Positions 34,278 through 45,868 of a DNA stretch of 64,000 nt are shown piece by piece. Numbering within the stretch: the stretch's first letter is position 1; each line of letters begins with the position of its first letter. Under the pieces are notes generated by a model. It was not told where the DNA came from. It was given only the letters and a program-made list of their open reading frames with translations, and ran no database searches. Source of the stretch: Archilochus colubris (taxonomy: Eukaryota; Chordata; Aves; Apodiformes; Trochilidae); NCBI GenBank assembly GCA_023079485.1, contig CM041090.1, positions 35,924,874-35,988,873 on the forward strand, given 5' to 3'. Position numbers and translations under genes: made by a program.

Positions 34278-35911
34278 TCCTCTCTCTCAGCAGGGCTCAG
34301 CCCCTTACAGGGTTTTGAACAGGAGTGAGCTGATGCCTGCCTGGCTCAGAGCAGGGCAGGGATTCTCCCACATCCCTGCACCCAGCTGTGCTGCCAGCCC
34401 CAAAAAGACTGAAACAGAAAATTCTAGGGCCAGAGGCTGGGTAGTCCCAGGCTTCATGGGCAGGTAGAAGGAAAGGTAAGCAGGACACCAGTCAGAAAGG
34501 CAGAGTTCACATCTCAGGACTCTAATAATTTCCCAGCATTATCACTGGCCACCTGGTTTTGTTGCCCTATAAGAATCCCATATCCCAGCCCACACAAACA
34601 CAGCAACCAAAACCAGTTTCTGCTCTGAGTTCACAGTGTAGGCTGAGGTAGAAGGTCATCCCAGTAAGCAGGATCCTAGCTTAAAAGTGTGATTTTTTTT
34701 TTAAATTTTATTTATCCCATGCCCATGTAAAAAGCAAGATCCTTGGCTTACCAATTGCCTTTGAATAGCCACTTTTTATATTAGGCAAGTCTTCCTTGGG
34801 AAGAGCTCAAAGTCATGATGATCTGTGCTAAGGGAGACACGGGCAGAGAGTGGAGAAAGTCAAAGGACTCATCCAAATCCAGGTATCTGGAACAGAATAT
34901 AAAAGCAGTTCTTGGCAGCTGGATAAATTAAGAGAGACAACATGGGCCCCAGACAGACAATTAGGTATTACTTTGCTGCTGCTGCTGACTGCTCCCTCAC
35001 AGTCCTTGGTTGCAATGTATTACCACTGTCTGCTATTATTATTGAACTTCTGTAATCAGATGCATGCTAATATTTTATTTCTGAGGGGCAATCAGCTATC
35101 ATAATGACAGTGCACAACCCTACAGAATGCACTGCTGATCAAACTCACCAGCTGACACACAGCAGTTAGCTAATGGCTTTTTTCTTCTTTCTTTATTTTG
35201 CTTCTTTAAAAGGATTGTTGGCATTTGCAGCTTTTCTTCTCAAATATTCAGTAAAAATGCAGATACATGGGACAAGTTGTTTTATGAAGTTTTTTTATGA
35301 ATATGATCCAAGATTATTTTATTAACCAAATCATCCTGGCTTGCCTGCCTTTCTATTAATCTAATACAAGGTGTAAAGTGATTCCAGTTCTTTGAATTCT
35401 TTCACTTAAGTCAAAAATTTTTCCATGGATGGCATTTTTCTCTCTAGCCATAGTAATGAAACACATTTGTTGGCTTCACTCTGGGGACTATAAACAGGTA
35501 TCTGCCCTTGTTTAATTTCACAGTAAATAAGGTTTTCTATGTATTTTTAGAGCTGAAGTAGTCTAAAGTAGATTTATTTCAATCTCTTGTCCTTATGGAT
35601 TGGTAAAATAGCAATAGAAAACTATGTTGAATGGCTACAAGGTAAGAAGATCTCTGGAAGAAAAGCAAGAAGTGTCACTGAATACATATCCCTAAGGAAA
35701 GAGGAAATAAAAAACTTTCTATAGATTTCATCTCCTCTGTCCAACCCCCTTTGACACTCCAGGGTATTCCAAGTAGGTGGAGACTGCCTTTCTTCAGGAA
35801 ATGGTAGAAAACTCAAATTAGGTATATTTGCATGCTGCTGTTACCAGGTGGAAGAAGAGGAATCGGCAGAACACAGGAACAGCAGCTCCCCTCTATGTCA
35901 CCTCTTTTTTT

Positions 35912-35936
35912 AAAAAAAAAAAACCAAAACAAAACA
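35912..35936. repeat. A/C-only short tract
   Basis: A run of A (12) followed by CC, AAAA, C, AAAA and C. It directly follows a T6 run, so the junction is self-complementary. Confidence 0.8.
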
Positions 35937-38900
35937 GAGAAAAAGCTGATAGAAAAGGCCAGCATGGTCTGATTGAAGGGCTATGGCCAGCACTGGGCAG
36001 ACATAATTTTTTCCAATTCATATCCTACCACTGCAGTTCTCTATGTACTTCTAGCAAAGGTAATGATGCTTTATTAAGTTTCCAGAAAGTCCCTTTCCAT
36101 TCTGTGGTCAGTTCTGTTCAATAACTTCCATTTTTCCATTATTTTCCCCTCTCCCATTTAGTCTGTAATTGCTATTTTTCCCCTCCAAAGCTCCTGCCAG
36201 TCAACCATCACATTGGTGATTTGGACTGAGCTAGTGCTGAGTAAGCTTTAATGACAGCCCAGGGCCCCTGCTGCGTTCTGCAGACTGCAGACAGGGGAAG
36301 AAAGAGCCCTTTGCTGCAGCTACCTCACAGTCCCACCCCCCACCTCCCCCCCCAGTATTTAATGCTTTGTCTTCTGATTTTAAAAACTTCATTTAGCAGC
36401 ATCCAGCTAAGGTAATGCTGAGGGCTGTGTAGTCCTCCACACATGTGCTCCTCAGGAGACCTGCGTTGGAGGCCATACATCCAAACCAATAACTGTGTGG
36501 CCTCAAAGTCATTTTGCTCCGTAGCTTTCCTCATTCCATCTCCCGTGATGGCAAATTTAGCCTCCCGGGGCTCATTGCCACAGGCTTGCTTCTCCAGTGA
36601 AACAAGGTCCTCTCTCAAGTCTCTCCCTTCACCCTGATGAACCCGGTGTTCATAATGTCCTCCTTGTTCTCCTCAGCACTGCATCCCACACGGGCAGCCT
36701 GCAGCTCAGCCAAACTCACTGCTGTTAAACAAATCCTCAGCTCCCCTGGACTCCCAGCTCTGCTCCAGAGCAGGGATAGCACAATTCAGAGCTTTATCTG
36801 CCTCCAGCCAGGAGCTGGATGCATAGGACTTTTGTGTGTGGAGCTGAGCTTACTCACCATGGTCCTACAAAGTAAACAGGGCCCCTGCAGCAGGATGATG
36901 GAAGAGGAGAAAAACACCCCACAGAAATTGGCTGTGAGGCTCTAGCAATGAAGGACCCCTGCCTTTCATCACACACAAAGGCCTAATAATTTAAAAAGCT
37001 GGATAAGAAAGGATGGGAAGCCTCTTTCCAATGACATAATGATGTGCTGCTGGGTATCATACTGGTAGGATGCTTATCAGCCCTGAGACAGGAAAGAAGA
37101 GATGGCACACAAAGGTGATAGGACCTAACAGCTTCTGAGGCTGAGCCCTTGAAAGCGACTTCAGGAGCTGTGTATCATTTTTCAGTCACTAATGTTAAAC
37201 CACAGTGACCACAAAGATAAGTGCCCACATGGGATCCAAATTAAATAGGGTCAGGAAGGGCACCATGAATACAGAGAAATAATCAATAAGCTGTGCTATC
37301 AACAGAGCTGGGACAAGACTGGGTAGGGTTTTTATGAGCATGATTACTTCAAAATGAAAGGCAGATAGCATTTGGCTTCACCTAGTTTCCAGTTTTCTGA
37401 TGAGACACTGAAAAGACTAATTTCCCTTTCATATCACTATCTCCTTCTGAATAAACTTGGCTTCTTCCCATTGGTCTTCATCATAACAAGGAAAGCTGAT
37501 AGTAACAACTTTCAAAGTAGTTTTGAAGGAAAATTTTCAGTATTCTCAGTTTCACCAATCCCTATCCACAGAATCATTCTTGTAGAGTACAGCCCAGAGG
37601 AGACCACTGATTTGTGAAAGGCTACAATAGCCAGTAACAGCCAGCTATACCAACAGCACACTTTTGGGAAGGGACAGATCACCTAATATTATGAAGCTGA
37701 AAGAACAGAAGAAATATTATGAAGAAAGAACAGAAAAATATTATCCAAAGGAAAAAATAGTAAAGTCTTATATTTCAATATGCACTGTGAGAATTCATAT
37801 AAAATACCCCCTAGAGTAAGACTATTGCAGGGGCAAAAAAGAAAAAAAAATCAGATGTTGTTCCATATTTTGAAAATAATGAAGTTAGTACTAGTTCTAC
37901 AGCAAATAAAACCAGAAGAAACCTTCCAGACTTGCATATGTCTTAGAGCAAAACTTCAGTAGCTAACTAACAGAATCTAGATAACTTGACTTTCCTGGTA
38001 CAAATTCAGATTGACCAAGATCAAGAATTTACTATCAGAGAATATTAAACTCAGCAGAGCACCCCAACAGCTTAATAGAGCGAAGAAAATTACTGACAGA
38101 AAACAGATCTTTCAACAGACATGAAATTAATGGATTCCCAGAAGCCTGTATACATCTAGGAGAGCAGGGAAAACCACCTGGTCCTGCTCACTAGCTCCAA
38201 CCTAAAAAATTGCATATGAAAGTTAACTAAAAAGACAAGGCCAAAGTGGAAAAGCAAAATGTAGTGTGACCACTCATACCTGGTCATAACTTAGTATTTC
38301 CCTACTATTTGGAATTAAAACATTTCACAGTTTTTATTCAGAATGTGAGTGAAAAGTTAAAATCTCAGTTTCCAGTAGGTAGGAAAATATTTTAATTTTT
38401 TTTTTTTCTGAAACCAATTCTTCCATCCTTTTTTCTCCAAACAAGATGCACAAATTTGTAGCCCTAACTCCATGAATCTTCCAAGCAGCCACAAAATTGA
38501 AGGAGAGCTCAATTATCATCTGGTATCAAGACAGCTCCCATCACAAGACTGGAAACTCGTTCCAACTCAACCCTCCAGCCACTGGCCAGAAGGCAGCTAT
38601 GCCACTGGTACTATTGCTAACCCTAGTGCTCTCGAGAAACCTCCCACTGCCTACAGGTGAAGCCACTGCCCCAGAAACTTCCTCTATTTTTAAGTCAAGT
38701 CTATAGAAATACTAAGTGGGCAATAGGCTTATCAGGACAACAGAATTTTCCCTAAACCCTATAATTCTCATAAAAATGAGAAAAATGCCTAAATAGTGAT
38801 GGAAATTATTCTACTCCAGCACATACCCCCATCAAAAATCTTAGAAAATGTGATTACAGCACCTGGATGTTCCATCAAAACCTTATTTTCCTCTAGCTAT

Positions 38901-39560
38901 AGAGTTATTTAAACATGAAGGATTCAACACAAGGATTCAAGTGCACAAAGGAGGAGCAAAGTGTGAGTGGTCCTGGCCAAAGGTTTAGGCTTGGAGCCAG
39001 TTCCTGTGATGACGACCAAAAGCACAGCCACAGCCTTCTATTACTGGCCAAGTGAGGAGCAACTGCAGATGCTGCACTAAAGAAAGCTCCCCACAGCTGT
39101 TTGCAGAAGAAAGCACTCCTAGAAAAACCACTGCCCACATGAAAGAGCTTAAATAACCTTCAGCTGAAGAGCATGATGCTCCAAAACTAATTACTCTTGG
39201 TTCATCCCAGCTCTGAACTGGTGGGTTCTTAACTTACTATTACACAGTGCAGATGGTCTGCTGGAGATGTCAGCTCAGAGAAGGTACCAGTGGGGAACAC
39301 TGTCCTTCCAGCTCTGCCCTACAACCTTTGTAGTCCATGCCCTGCCCCAAACACTAAGTTCATGTCTCTTTCATGAGGTGCAGGCATGCCCCACTTCTGC
39401 CTACAAGGAGATAGATACATCCACATCAGAGCTGCCAGGGCTTTGGGTTGTTCTTCTCCTTGCTCATCAAAACAGTGAGTTTCTAGCTTCCAGAGCTTTG
39501 CACTGACTTGCTCCCCACTCTTCCACGAGCTGTGCCATTACCTGGTGGTTGTTGGCCAGC

Positions 39561-39575
39561 GTTGCCATTAGCAAC
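39561..39575. promoter_or_regulatory. RFX X-box match (gttgcc-att-agcaac)
   Basis: Two half sites, gttgcc and agcaac, fit the palindromic X-box bound by RFX-family winged-helix factors (GTNRCC, spacer of 0-3, RGYAAC) with a 3-base spacer. Under equal base use, roughly 0.5 such match is expected by chance in a window of this size, so the match alone is weak evidence for function. No CpG island or first exon is visible next to it. Confidence 0.35.
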
Positions 39576-40049
39576 AGAGACTGGAATTCACGAGCCAGCT
39601 CTGATCCAAGAGCCAGCAGGCCAGCACCCACACTAGAACCTCCAAACTAGTTTCAACTTATTTCTGAAGATGAACTTTTATCAGGACAACTACTGCATAT
39701 GCAGGAAAGCCTGGCCACTTACAGTTAAAAGAGTGGCCCTGAAGCACATGAAGGAAAAGTATGCAAGCCCTTTCCAGCACCATTCTTAATTACTCATGAA
39801 ACAGGCTGCCTTCTTTCAAAGACAGTAATAGCAAATTCCCTCCCACCTCTCTAACTAAAAATTAATGTTAGAAATGAGATGGTGCATTTTAAAAGAAAGC
39901 TATTTTGCTTTTAGAATCCCACACTTATCTTTACACACAGTGTCAGGATACCTTAAAATGTTAAATAATTCCCTGCCATCCTCTTCCTTGCAGAAATGTA
40001 ATTTCTCTGTTCTTCCCTCCTCCTCCTTTGACATTAATAATTATAATTG

Positions 40050-40230
40050 ACATTGTTGTGCTGGCCTAGAACTCAGACTGTCTTGTGCTAGGTCTTAGCT
40101 TTGCCACAGATTTTTTTGTACGACCTTGGAAAAGTCACTTCATACCCATGCATCGGTTTCCATGTGACCAGATGTAAAAAATTTGTTTCATATAATCCTT
40201 CCCTTCTTTGGCACAGAGGATGCATAGGGC
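40050..40230 (+). mobile_element. MIR/CORE-SINE-like element, near full length but old
   Basis: The blocks occur in MIR order. A tRNA-related head with 'gtgctggcctagaactcag' (40057-40076) is followed by 'tcttagctttgccacaga', 'gtacgaccttggaaaagtc', 'acttcatacccatgcatc', 'ggtttccatgtgaccagat', 'gtaaaaaatttgtttcat' and, further on, 'gcacagaggatgcatagggc'. MIR-type SINEs were spread by an L2-like LINE and are long inactive. In birds only old copies remain. The pol III A box is degraded and no recent transcription competence is apparent. Subfamily not assignable by eye. Confidence 0.7.
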
Positions 40231-43200
40231 TTAACAGAATGCGGCCCCACTCCAGGTTATCACCAGTAGCCATTCCTGCTAAATAAACCCTGCTATGCTA
40301 CCATGCATCTTTCCCACAAGCACTGCCAAAAGACAACACAAAAACTGATGAGCCATAACTTGAGCCTTCTGGAGGGAGAGACAAGGATGATTTTAGGACT
40401 CGGCTTCAAAGGCTGTTTCCATTATAAAAGAGCTTCACATTCAGTATTAAAAGATATAATCATAACATCCTCCAATAGATCACAGCTACAATCAGTCAAA
40501 AAAGAGCACCTAAAGTAGTAAAACAGCCAAATGCTGTTGAACATCAGTGGGAACTCAGTGCCCAATTCCCTTCCTGCTGCTTTGAAAGGCTGGGATGGAA
40601 GAACAGCTGATAACTTTTGGAGCTTCCATTATCCCTGCTCCCCACTGTGCCTCTTTCTGTATACTGGGCCCTTGTCAGTGATATCCATTTAAGAGCACTC
40701 TCCTCAGCAGAGACCAATAGCTTGCACCTAAAATAAATTGCTCTGCTAATCAGCACAAGCTGAAGTTAAAGGGCTGAGTGGCTCCATGAATATCAAGAGT
40801 GGCATTCCATCTGTGGGATGCCATCTGTGGCTTAGGCTCAACCAGAGAGCCTATGTTTAATTAATGTGGCTGTAATTTGCTCCGTTCTTAATAGATCATG
40901 GACCATTCCACTTAATCACAACACACAATTTGGCATATTTGAGCCATCCTGCATGACATTCAATGGGCTGAGCTGATGCAGAGTTTGAACTGCCTCTTAC
41001 CCTCCATAAAATTTTGTGTCATTGCAGAAGTCAGTGCTGTATAAAGCAGCATTGGAAATCTCATATTGCTGTTGCCTGTCCTGTACCTGACCTGTAAATA
41101 AACACAGGATTGATGTGTCTAGCTTTGCCAGTGCCTTCACACTATAAAAACATAGGTTTTGCACTTGAAACACAACAGCAAATCCTGAAAGTAAAGTGAG
41201 GAAGAGCTGCCACAGGCCAGGAACAGAAAAAGCAGGAGTAAACTCTTCCCTCTGGACCAGCAACTGCAAGATGACAGCAGTGTTTGCAACAGGGAAGAAG
41301 GGACTTCAGCTTGAGGGAAGTGGCTGTGGCTGAACAGAGGATGTTGAGATGCTCAAAAGAGGCATAAGAATGTATGGGTTACAGGGGGTAGTGAGGAGAT
41401 AGGTATTCTTTCACAGCCCCCTTCTTTTTCATCAAGTATCTTCCCTGTTGAGTTTGTGTATATATCACTACATATATATTGAAAGAATTTTTTAAAAAGT
41501 GGCTATTGAATGCCTCCTCCCATCAGGTCAGAAACCATTATTGCCTATTGGCCAAGACACATGATTAATGTCACTGACGAACTGGAAGAAAAAAAATTAG
41601 CTTTTTCTGAGCTGTTAACATTCCTTCACCTAATCTTTGCTAATAAGATCCCACTTCAAAAACAACATCATTGGCTGACCTTAACCCTTATCCCATATCC
41701 CCATTCCTTCCCCAGACCCAGAATCCCAGCATTCGTTTCCTCCTGTTCTCCCTTCAGCCACACATTATTAATTTCTAAAGATCAGTGACCAGTTAAGTGA
41801 ATATGTGCAGGCACTGGAACTTGAGGTCTGAACAACCCAAAGCTAAGGATTTAGCTGTTGTGATGCTCCATCCATAACTTAGTGCTCAGAGATGAAAAAG
41901 AAGAGAGCTGAATAAGCAGACTGCTCTGATTTGAAAAAACATCCTCCTCTAAATCACATACATATAAAGGCTTCTAAAGTAGAGGGTTTTCTCCAAGTGC
42001 AGAGCCAAATTATTTGCCAGCAAGCTCTTGAACCGTGGGGAGCACACGTGTGCATCTGTATGAGTGAACACACAGGGAGAGGAACAGCAACCCAAGGACA
42101 AGAAGAGCCAGAGCCAAGGTGTTCCCCATCTGTCCTGCCAGGGCTGCTAAGCAGAAGGTGGTAAGGAAATAAAAGTGCTCTAAGCCTTGTGTTTTGTTTG
42201 GGTTTTTTTTAATGTTATAAAACAAGCATGAATTGCAGCAAATTCTTGCATTTCATCCTCCCCAACGATGATAAAAAGGTGTCAGTTCATATAAATACTG
42301 GATATTTGGTTTCCTTAATGAACATTGTAGAAATATAGCAGAAAGGTGCAGGGGGATTCTCAATACAGAACAGACTGTGAGAGCCTTCATTTCATGGCAT
42401 TAAACCCATCCTGCAAACACCAGGAATTACTGGTCAGCAGCAAACCACAGACAGGTTTTCTGACCCATGGAGTAGCTTCCATTTCAGGTTTACCCAGACC
42501 CTCCTTCCCCAGGGATAACCCCCAAGTGCCACAGATGCTGAACGCTCTTCTCAACCATGCATCAAGGGCCTGTTGAAATGCTTAGCAACCTGCAAATCCA
42601 CACGTGTTACCACTCCCTTTGCTGGCAGTTCAGAGCTCAAAACATCTGGCATTGACTGTAAAGGAGAAATAGAGAAGCTGCACTTTCCCTCCCGAGGTTG
42701 TACTGAAAGGAGAGGTGGAAGATGAACCCAGCTTTCCAGACAAGGGCTAAAACCTGAACTACTTCCCTTAAAACAAGCTTGAGAAAAACCTTGTCCCATC
42801 CCAAATTGCTAGTTACCATCCTCGTTGCAAATTGCAGTGCAGATGCAGGACCCAACCGAAGATTGCTTTTGAAAGACCTTATCATGTTCATGTGATATAG
42901 GCCCCCTCTTCATCCATCTGACTGGATTATAACATGATCCAGTGTAGAAGAGCAGGGGATAGACAAATTCTGTCAAAAAACAAGCCCTGATTAGTCCTTT
43001 GCTGCTGCTGTTCATTACAAAAGCATCTGACCTACCAGAGACACGGGAGATCTGACATCACTGGAAGTTAAAACTCTTCCCCCAAATGCTGTTTCTGAGG
43101 CAATTTCTCAAATGGTGAGATGGGAAGTGACCCAGCACAGAAGAGGGAGTCAGTATCACCCAGAGCTGTGCCAGCTGCTGTCTGGGGCATCCTCAGTATC

Positions 43201-45421
43201 ACAGACCCACATTCTCATTGTCACAGACCCACCAGCTCTGCCTAGCTAAAGGCTGAGTATGATGCAGGCTTGTAAATAGCTCTGGAGGGCAGAGAGACTC
43301 TCAGAAATACACCTCTAATACTGCTTTCCTCAGCCAACATTAAATCAGTGTCTTTGGCATCTCTAGTATGTACCCATGGATCACCCTGAAATATCAGCAC
43401 AAGTGTTTCCCAGCAGTAAATCCATCAGTTCTGCCCATATCATGCCTGGGCTTCAGCCATTTCAGCCTGCTATGGCTGTTGTATTTGCCATTTTATCAGT
43501 GCCCTTTTTTCACCACTTTCCCTGGGATTTGAAGATCTTTCCCATTACTCTGAATTTGTGTCTTTCTAAATGACAGTACCTCCCAGCCCTGGGGACAGCT
43601 TTCATAGCACTGCTGCTTCTTGCAGCTATTGTTTCCTCCTTCAGATACTCAAAGCATCATTCCCACACAGTGCTGGCCACATCCATGGCTCTACACCACC
43701 CTGAGTGCAGTGTGAAGCTTTGCCTGGCACTTCATAGACGTGAGCTGCCACTGACTTTCAGTATCTGACAGTCTTGTTTTCAGCTGCCAACAGCTTGTGC
43801 AGCACCAGTGGTTCTTCACCAAAGTACAACCAGGCTAGGGACTCATCCTGTACCTCTTCTTAACAGGTAATTTACAAGACTGATATTGATTCCCTTCAGA
43901 CCACTGAATTACAGATAATTGGAATTAGCAGCAATATGCACCCACTGTAAACTACTTAAATTTATGCCACAAACCTCTGGATCACTGTCAGAGCTCATAT
44001 ATCTACTGAAAACAGATGTGACAGGTCTCATCTCAGGCTTTGCTGCTCTCCTAGTAGGACAGTAGGACAGTGTTATCAATCTGCAGCACATTCAGCTTGG
44101 TGTGTCACTTTTTGTGGTACATCACTATGAACATCCCCTTCTAGATCTCATTTTCTATAGTATCCTGCATTTCTATGTGCTTTATCTATTTCAGCTCAGG
44201 TTTGATAACTTCCTTAGCTTGTCAAATGCTAATTATGATAGTTGAATTCTTTTTAAGTTATTTTTGCCCTATGTCTCAGTCATAAATAAAGTGAGGATCT
44301 GAGACCTAATACTTCCATTAAACCAGTTCAGTCCCAGATAAGTACCAGATCTGACATAAACTTTGTTCTCAAATTTCAGTATACTGCTTGATCTTTGCCC
44401 TCCTGAGTTACAGAAAAAAACCAAGTGAAAACATCACCTGCTTCAGAAAAAGCTATTATCAAAATCAGGTCACCTTCTGCCACGTTCCTGTTTGCTGGCA
44501 CTTGAACCTTGCAGATACAGAGTAAAATGTTGAGGGCTTTTTTCTCCCAAACAGCCACATAAAAATGTTTAGCTCTAGCAAGACTTTGAGTTTTTCATTC
44601 AACATAATTTCCTGGTCCCTGGATTATTTTTTTTTAACTTCTGGACCCACACTTTCTTCAGAATCACTCAGAGCCAAGGCATTTGAGAGCAGCTGATTTA
44701 AAACATTGCATCTCAAAGATGCTGTTCCCTGTGACTCTAAACCTTTGGGGCATTAACATATGCTACAGAGAGCCAGTAGTTTAGATTCAAATGGCTGGAA
44801 AAAACTTGCCAGAGCCAGAACAGTAAACACGTATGAACATCAGCATTAGGAGAGGGAATGGAAAAATACCAGTGTTCAACAACAGAATTGTAATCTCCTA
44901 ATGAACAATCAGCAGAGCAAACAGCATCTCTCCCAGCTCATGGAGAGGAAATGTGAGGAGGGAGAGCCTTGGGATGCCACAGATAAGAAAATCACATCTG
45001 TTGTCCTCTCCTGATAGGGCTGGGCACCAGCCCTTAATGATCCTTAACAAAGCTGTGTCCATGTTGCTAAACCCATGTTCATGCTTTACCAGCTGGAGCT
45101 GTGGGCACCAAGGCCCAAACCAAACCAATCCTCTCCTGAAAAATCATCACTAAAGTGTTCAGGATCATTAAAAGGATTTCAACCTGAACAGATGGACTTT
45201 AAAAATTTAACAAATGGTCAAAATAACACAAAAAGGTCACTAACTTCTCTGTTCCTGGACACAAAGCCCCAGTGATAGCTCTGCCCATGCATGAATTTTG
45301 CCATAAAGGGGGGAAAGGTTTTGTCCCCTCCCTTGGGTTCAAACTGTTTGCTGTGAACCAAAGGTGGGTGGTGGGAAAGGGTAACTGCATGGTACAAGTC
45401 AAAGGGGGACCAGCTCATGGC
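40231..45421. other. Unique non-coding DNA, no gene seen
   Basis: No coding signal accepted. Small duplications are a 14-bp tandem at 40804-40831 (ccatctgtgg unit), tcacagacccac repeated at 43199 and 43221, and agtaggac twice near 44053-44070. A TATATA-rich patch is at 41458-41480. No repeat family recognised. Confidence 0.55.
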
Positions 45422-45868
45422 ATCACCAAGATGATGAAGGGAGTGGAACATCTCCCTTATGAGGAAAGACTGAGGGAGCTGGGTCTCTTCAGCTTGGAGA
45501 AGAGGAGAATGAAGGGTGACCTCATCAGTGTTTATAAATATGTAAGGGGTGAGTGCCAGGAGGATGAAGCCAAGCTTTTCTCAGGGGTGACTACTAATAA
45601 GACATGGGGCAATGGTTATAAACTGGAGCACAAGTGGTTCCATATAAATATAAAGAAGAATTTTTTCACTGTGAGGATGACAGAGCACTGGAACAGGCTG
45701 CCCAGGGAGGTTGTGGAGTCTTCTTTCCTGGAGACATTCAAAAACCACCTGGACACATTCCTGTGTGACCTGTTATAGGTGACCCTGCTCTGGCAGGAGG
45801 GGTTGAACTAGATGATCTTTTGAGGTCCCTTCCAACCCCTAACTTTCTATGAATCCATGATTCTCTGA
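45422..45868 (+). mobile_element. CR1 LINE, 5'-truncated, intact ORF2 C-terminus and 3' end
   Basis: Homology begins abruptly at 45422 ('accaagatgatgaagggag'). The frame 45272-45778 codes 118 residues of ORF2 from Ile51 to the stop: 'GVEHLPYEERLRELGLFSLE', 'KRRMKGDLISVYKYVRGE', 'FFTVRMTEHWNRLPREVV' and 'ETFKNHLDTFLCDLL', followed by the family's own stop TAG (45776-45778). The first 50 codons of the frame (45272-45421) belong to the flank. The 3' UTR follows ('gaccctgctctggcaggag', 'gttgaactagatgatct', 'aggtcccttccaaccc') and ends in imperfect terminal repeats to 45868. The C-terminus ('FLETFKNHLDTFLCDLL') differs from the copy at 20808 ('LEVFSARLDGALSNL'), so it is a different CR1 subfamily. 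It is dead because the endonuclease and reverse transcriptase are missing, but it is the best-preserved insertion in the window. Confidence 0.95.

Larger units (their letters stand above)
33733..40049. other. Unique non-coding DNA with candidate regulatory dyads
   Basis: No gene supported. It holds the TAAT stem-loop (34245-34277), an A/C run (35912-35936), a C-rich patch (36335-36353), an imperfect 28-bp AT-rich repeat near 37685-37740 and the X-box match (39561-39575). A 97-codon minus frame at 36325-36618 is hydrophilic but not recognised. Confidence 0.5.
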
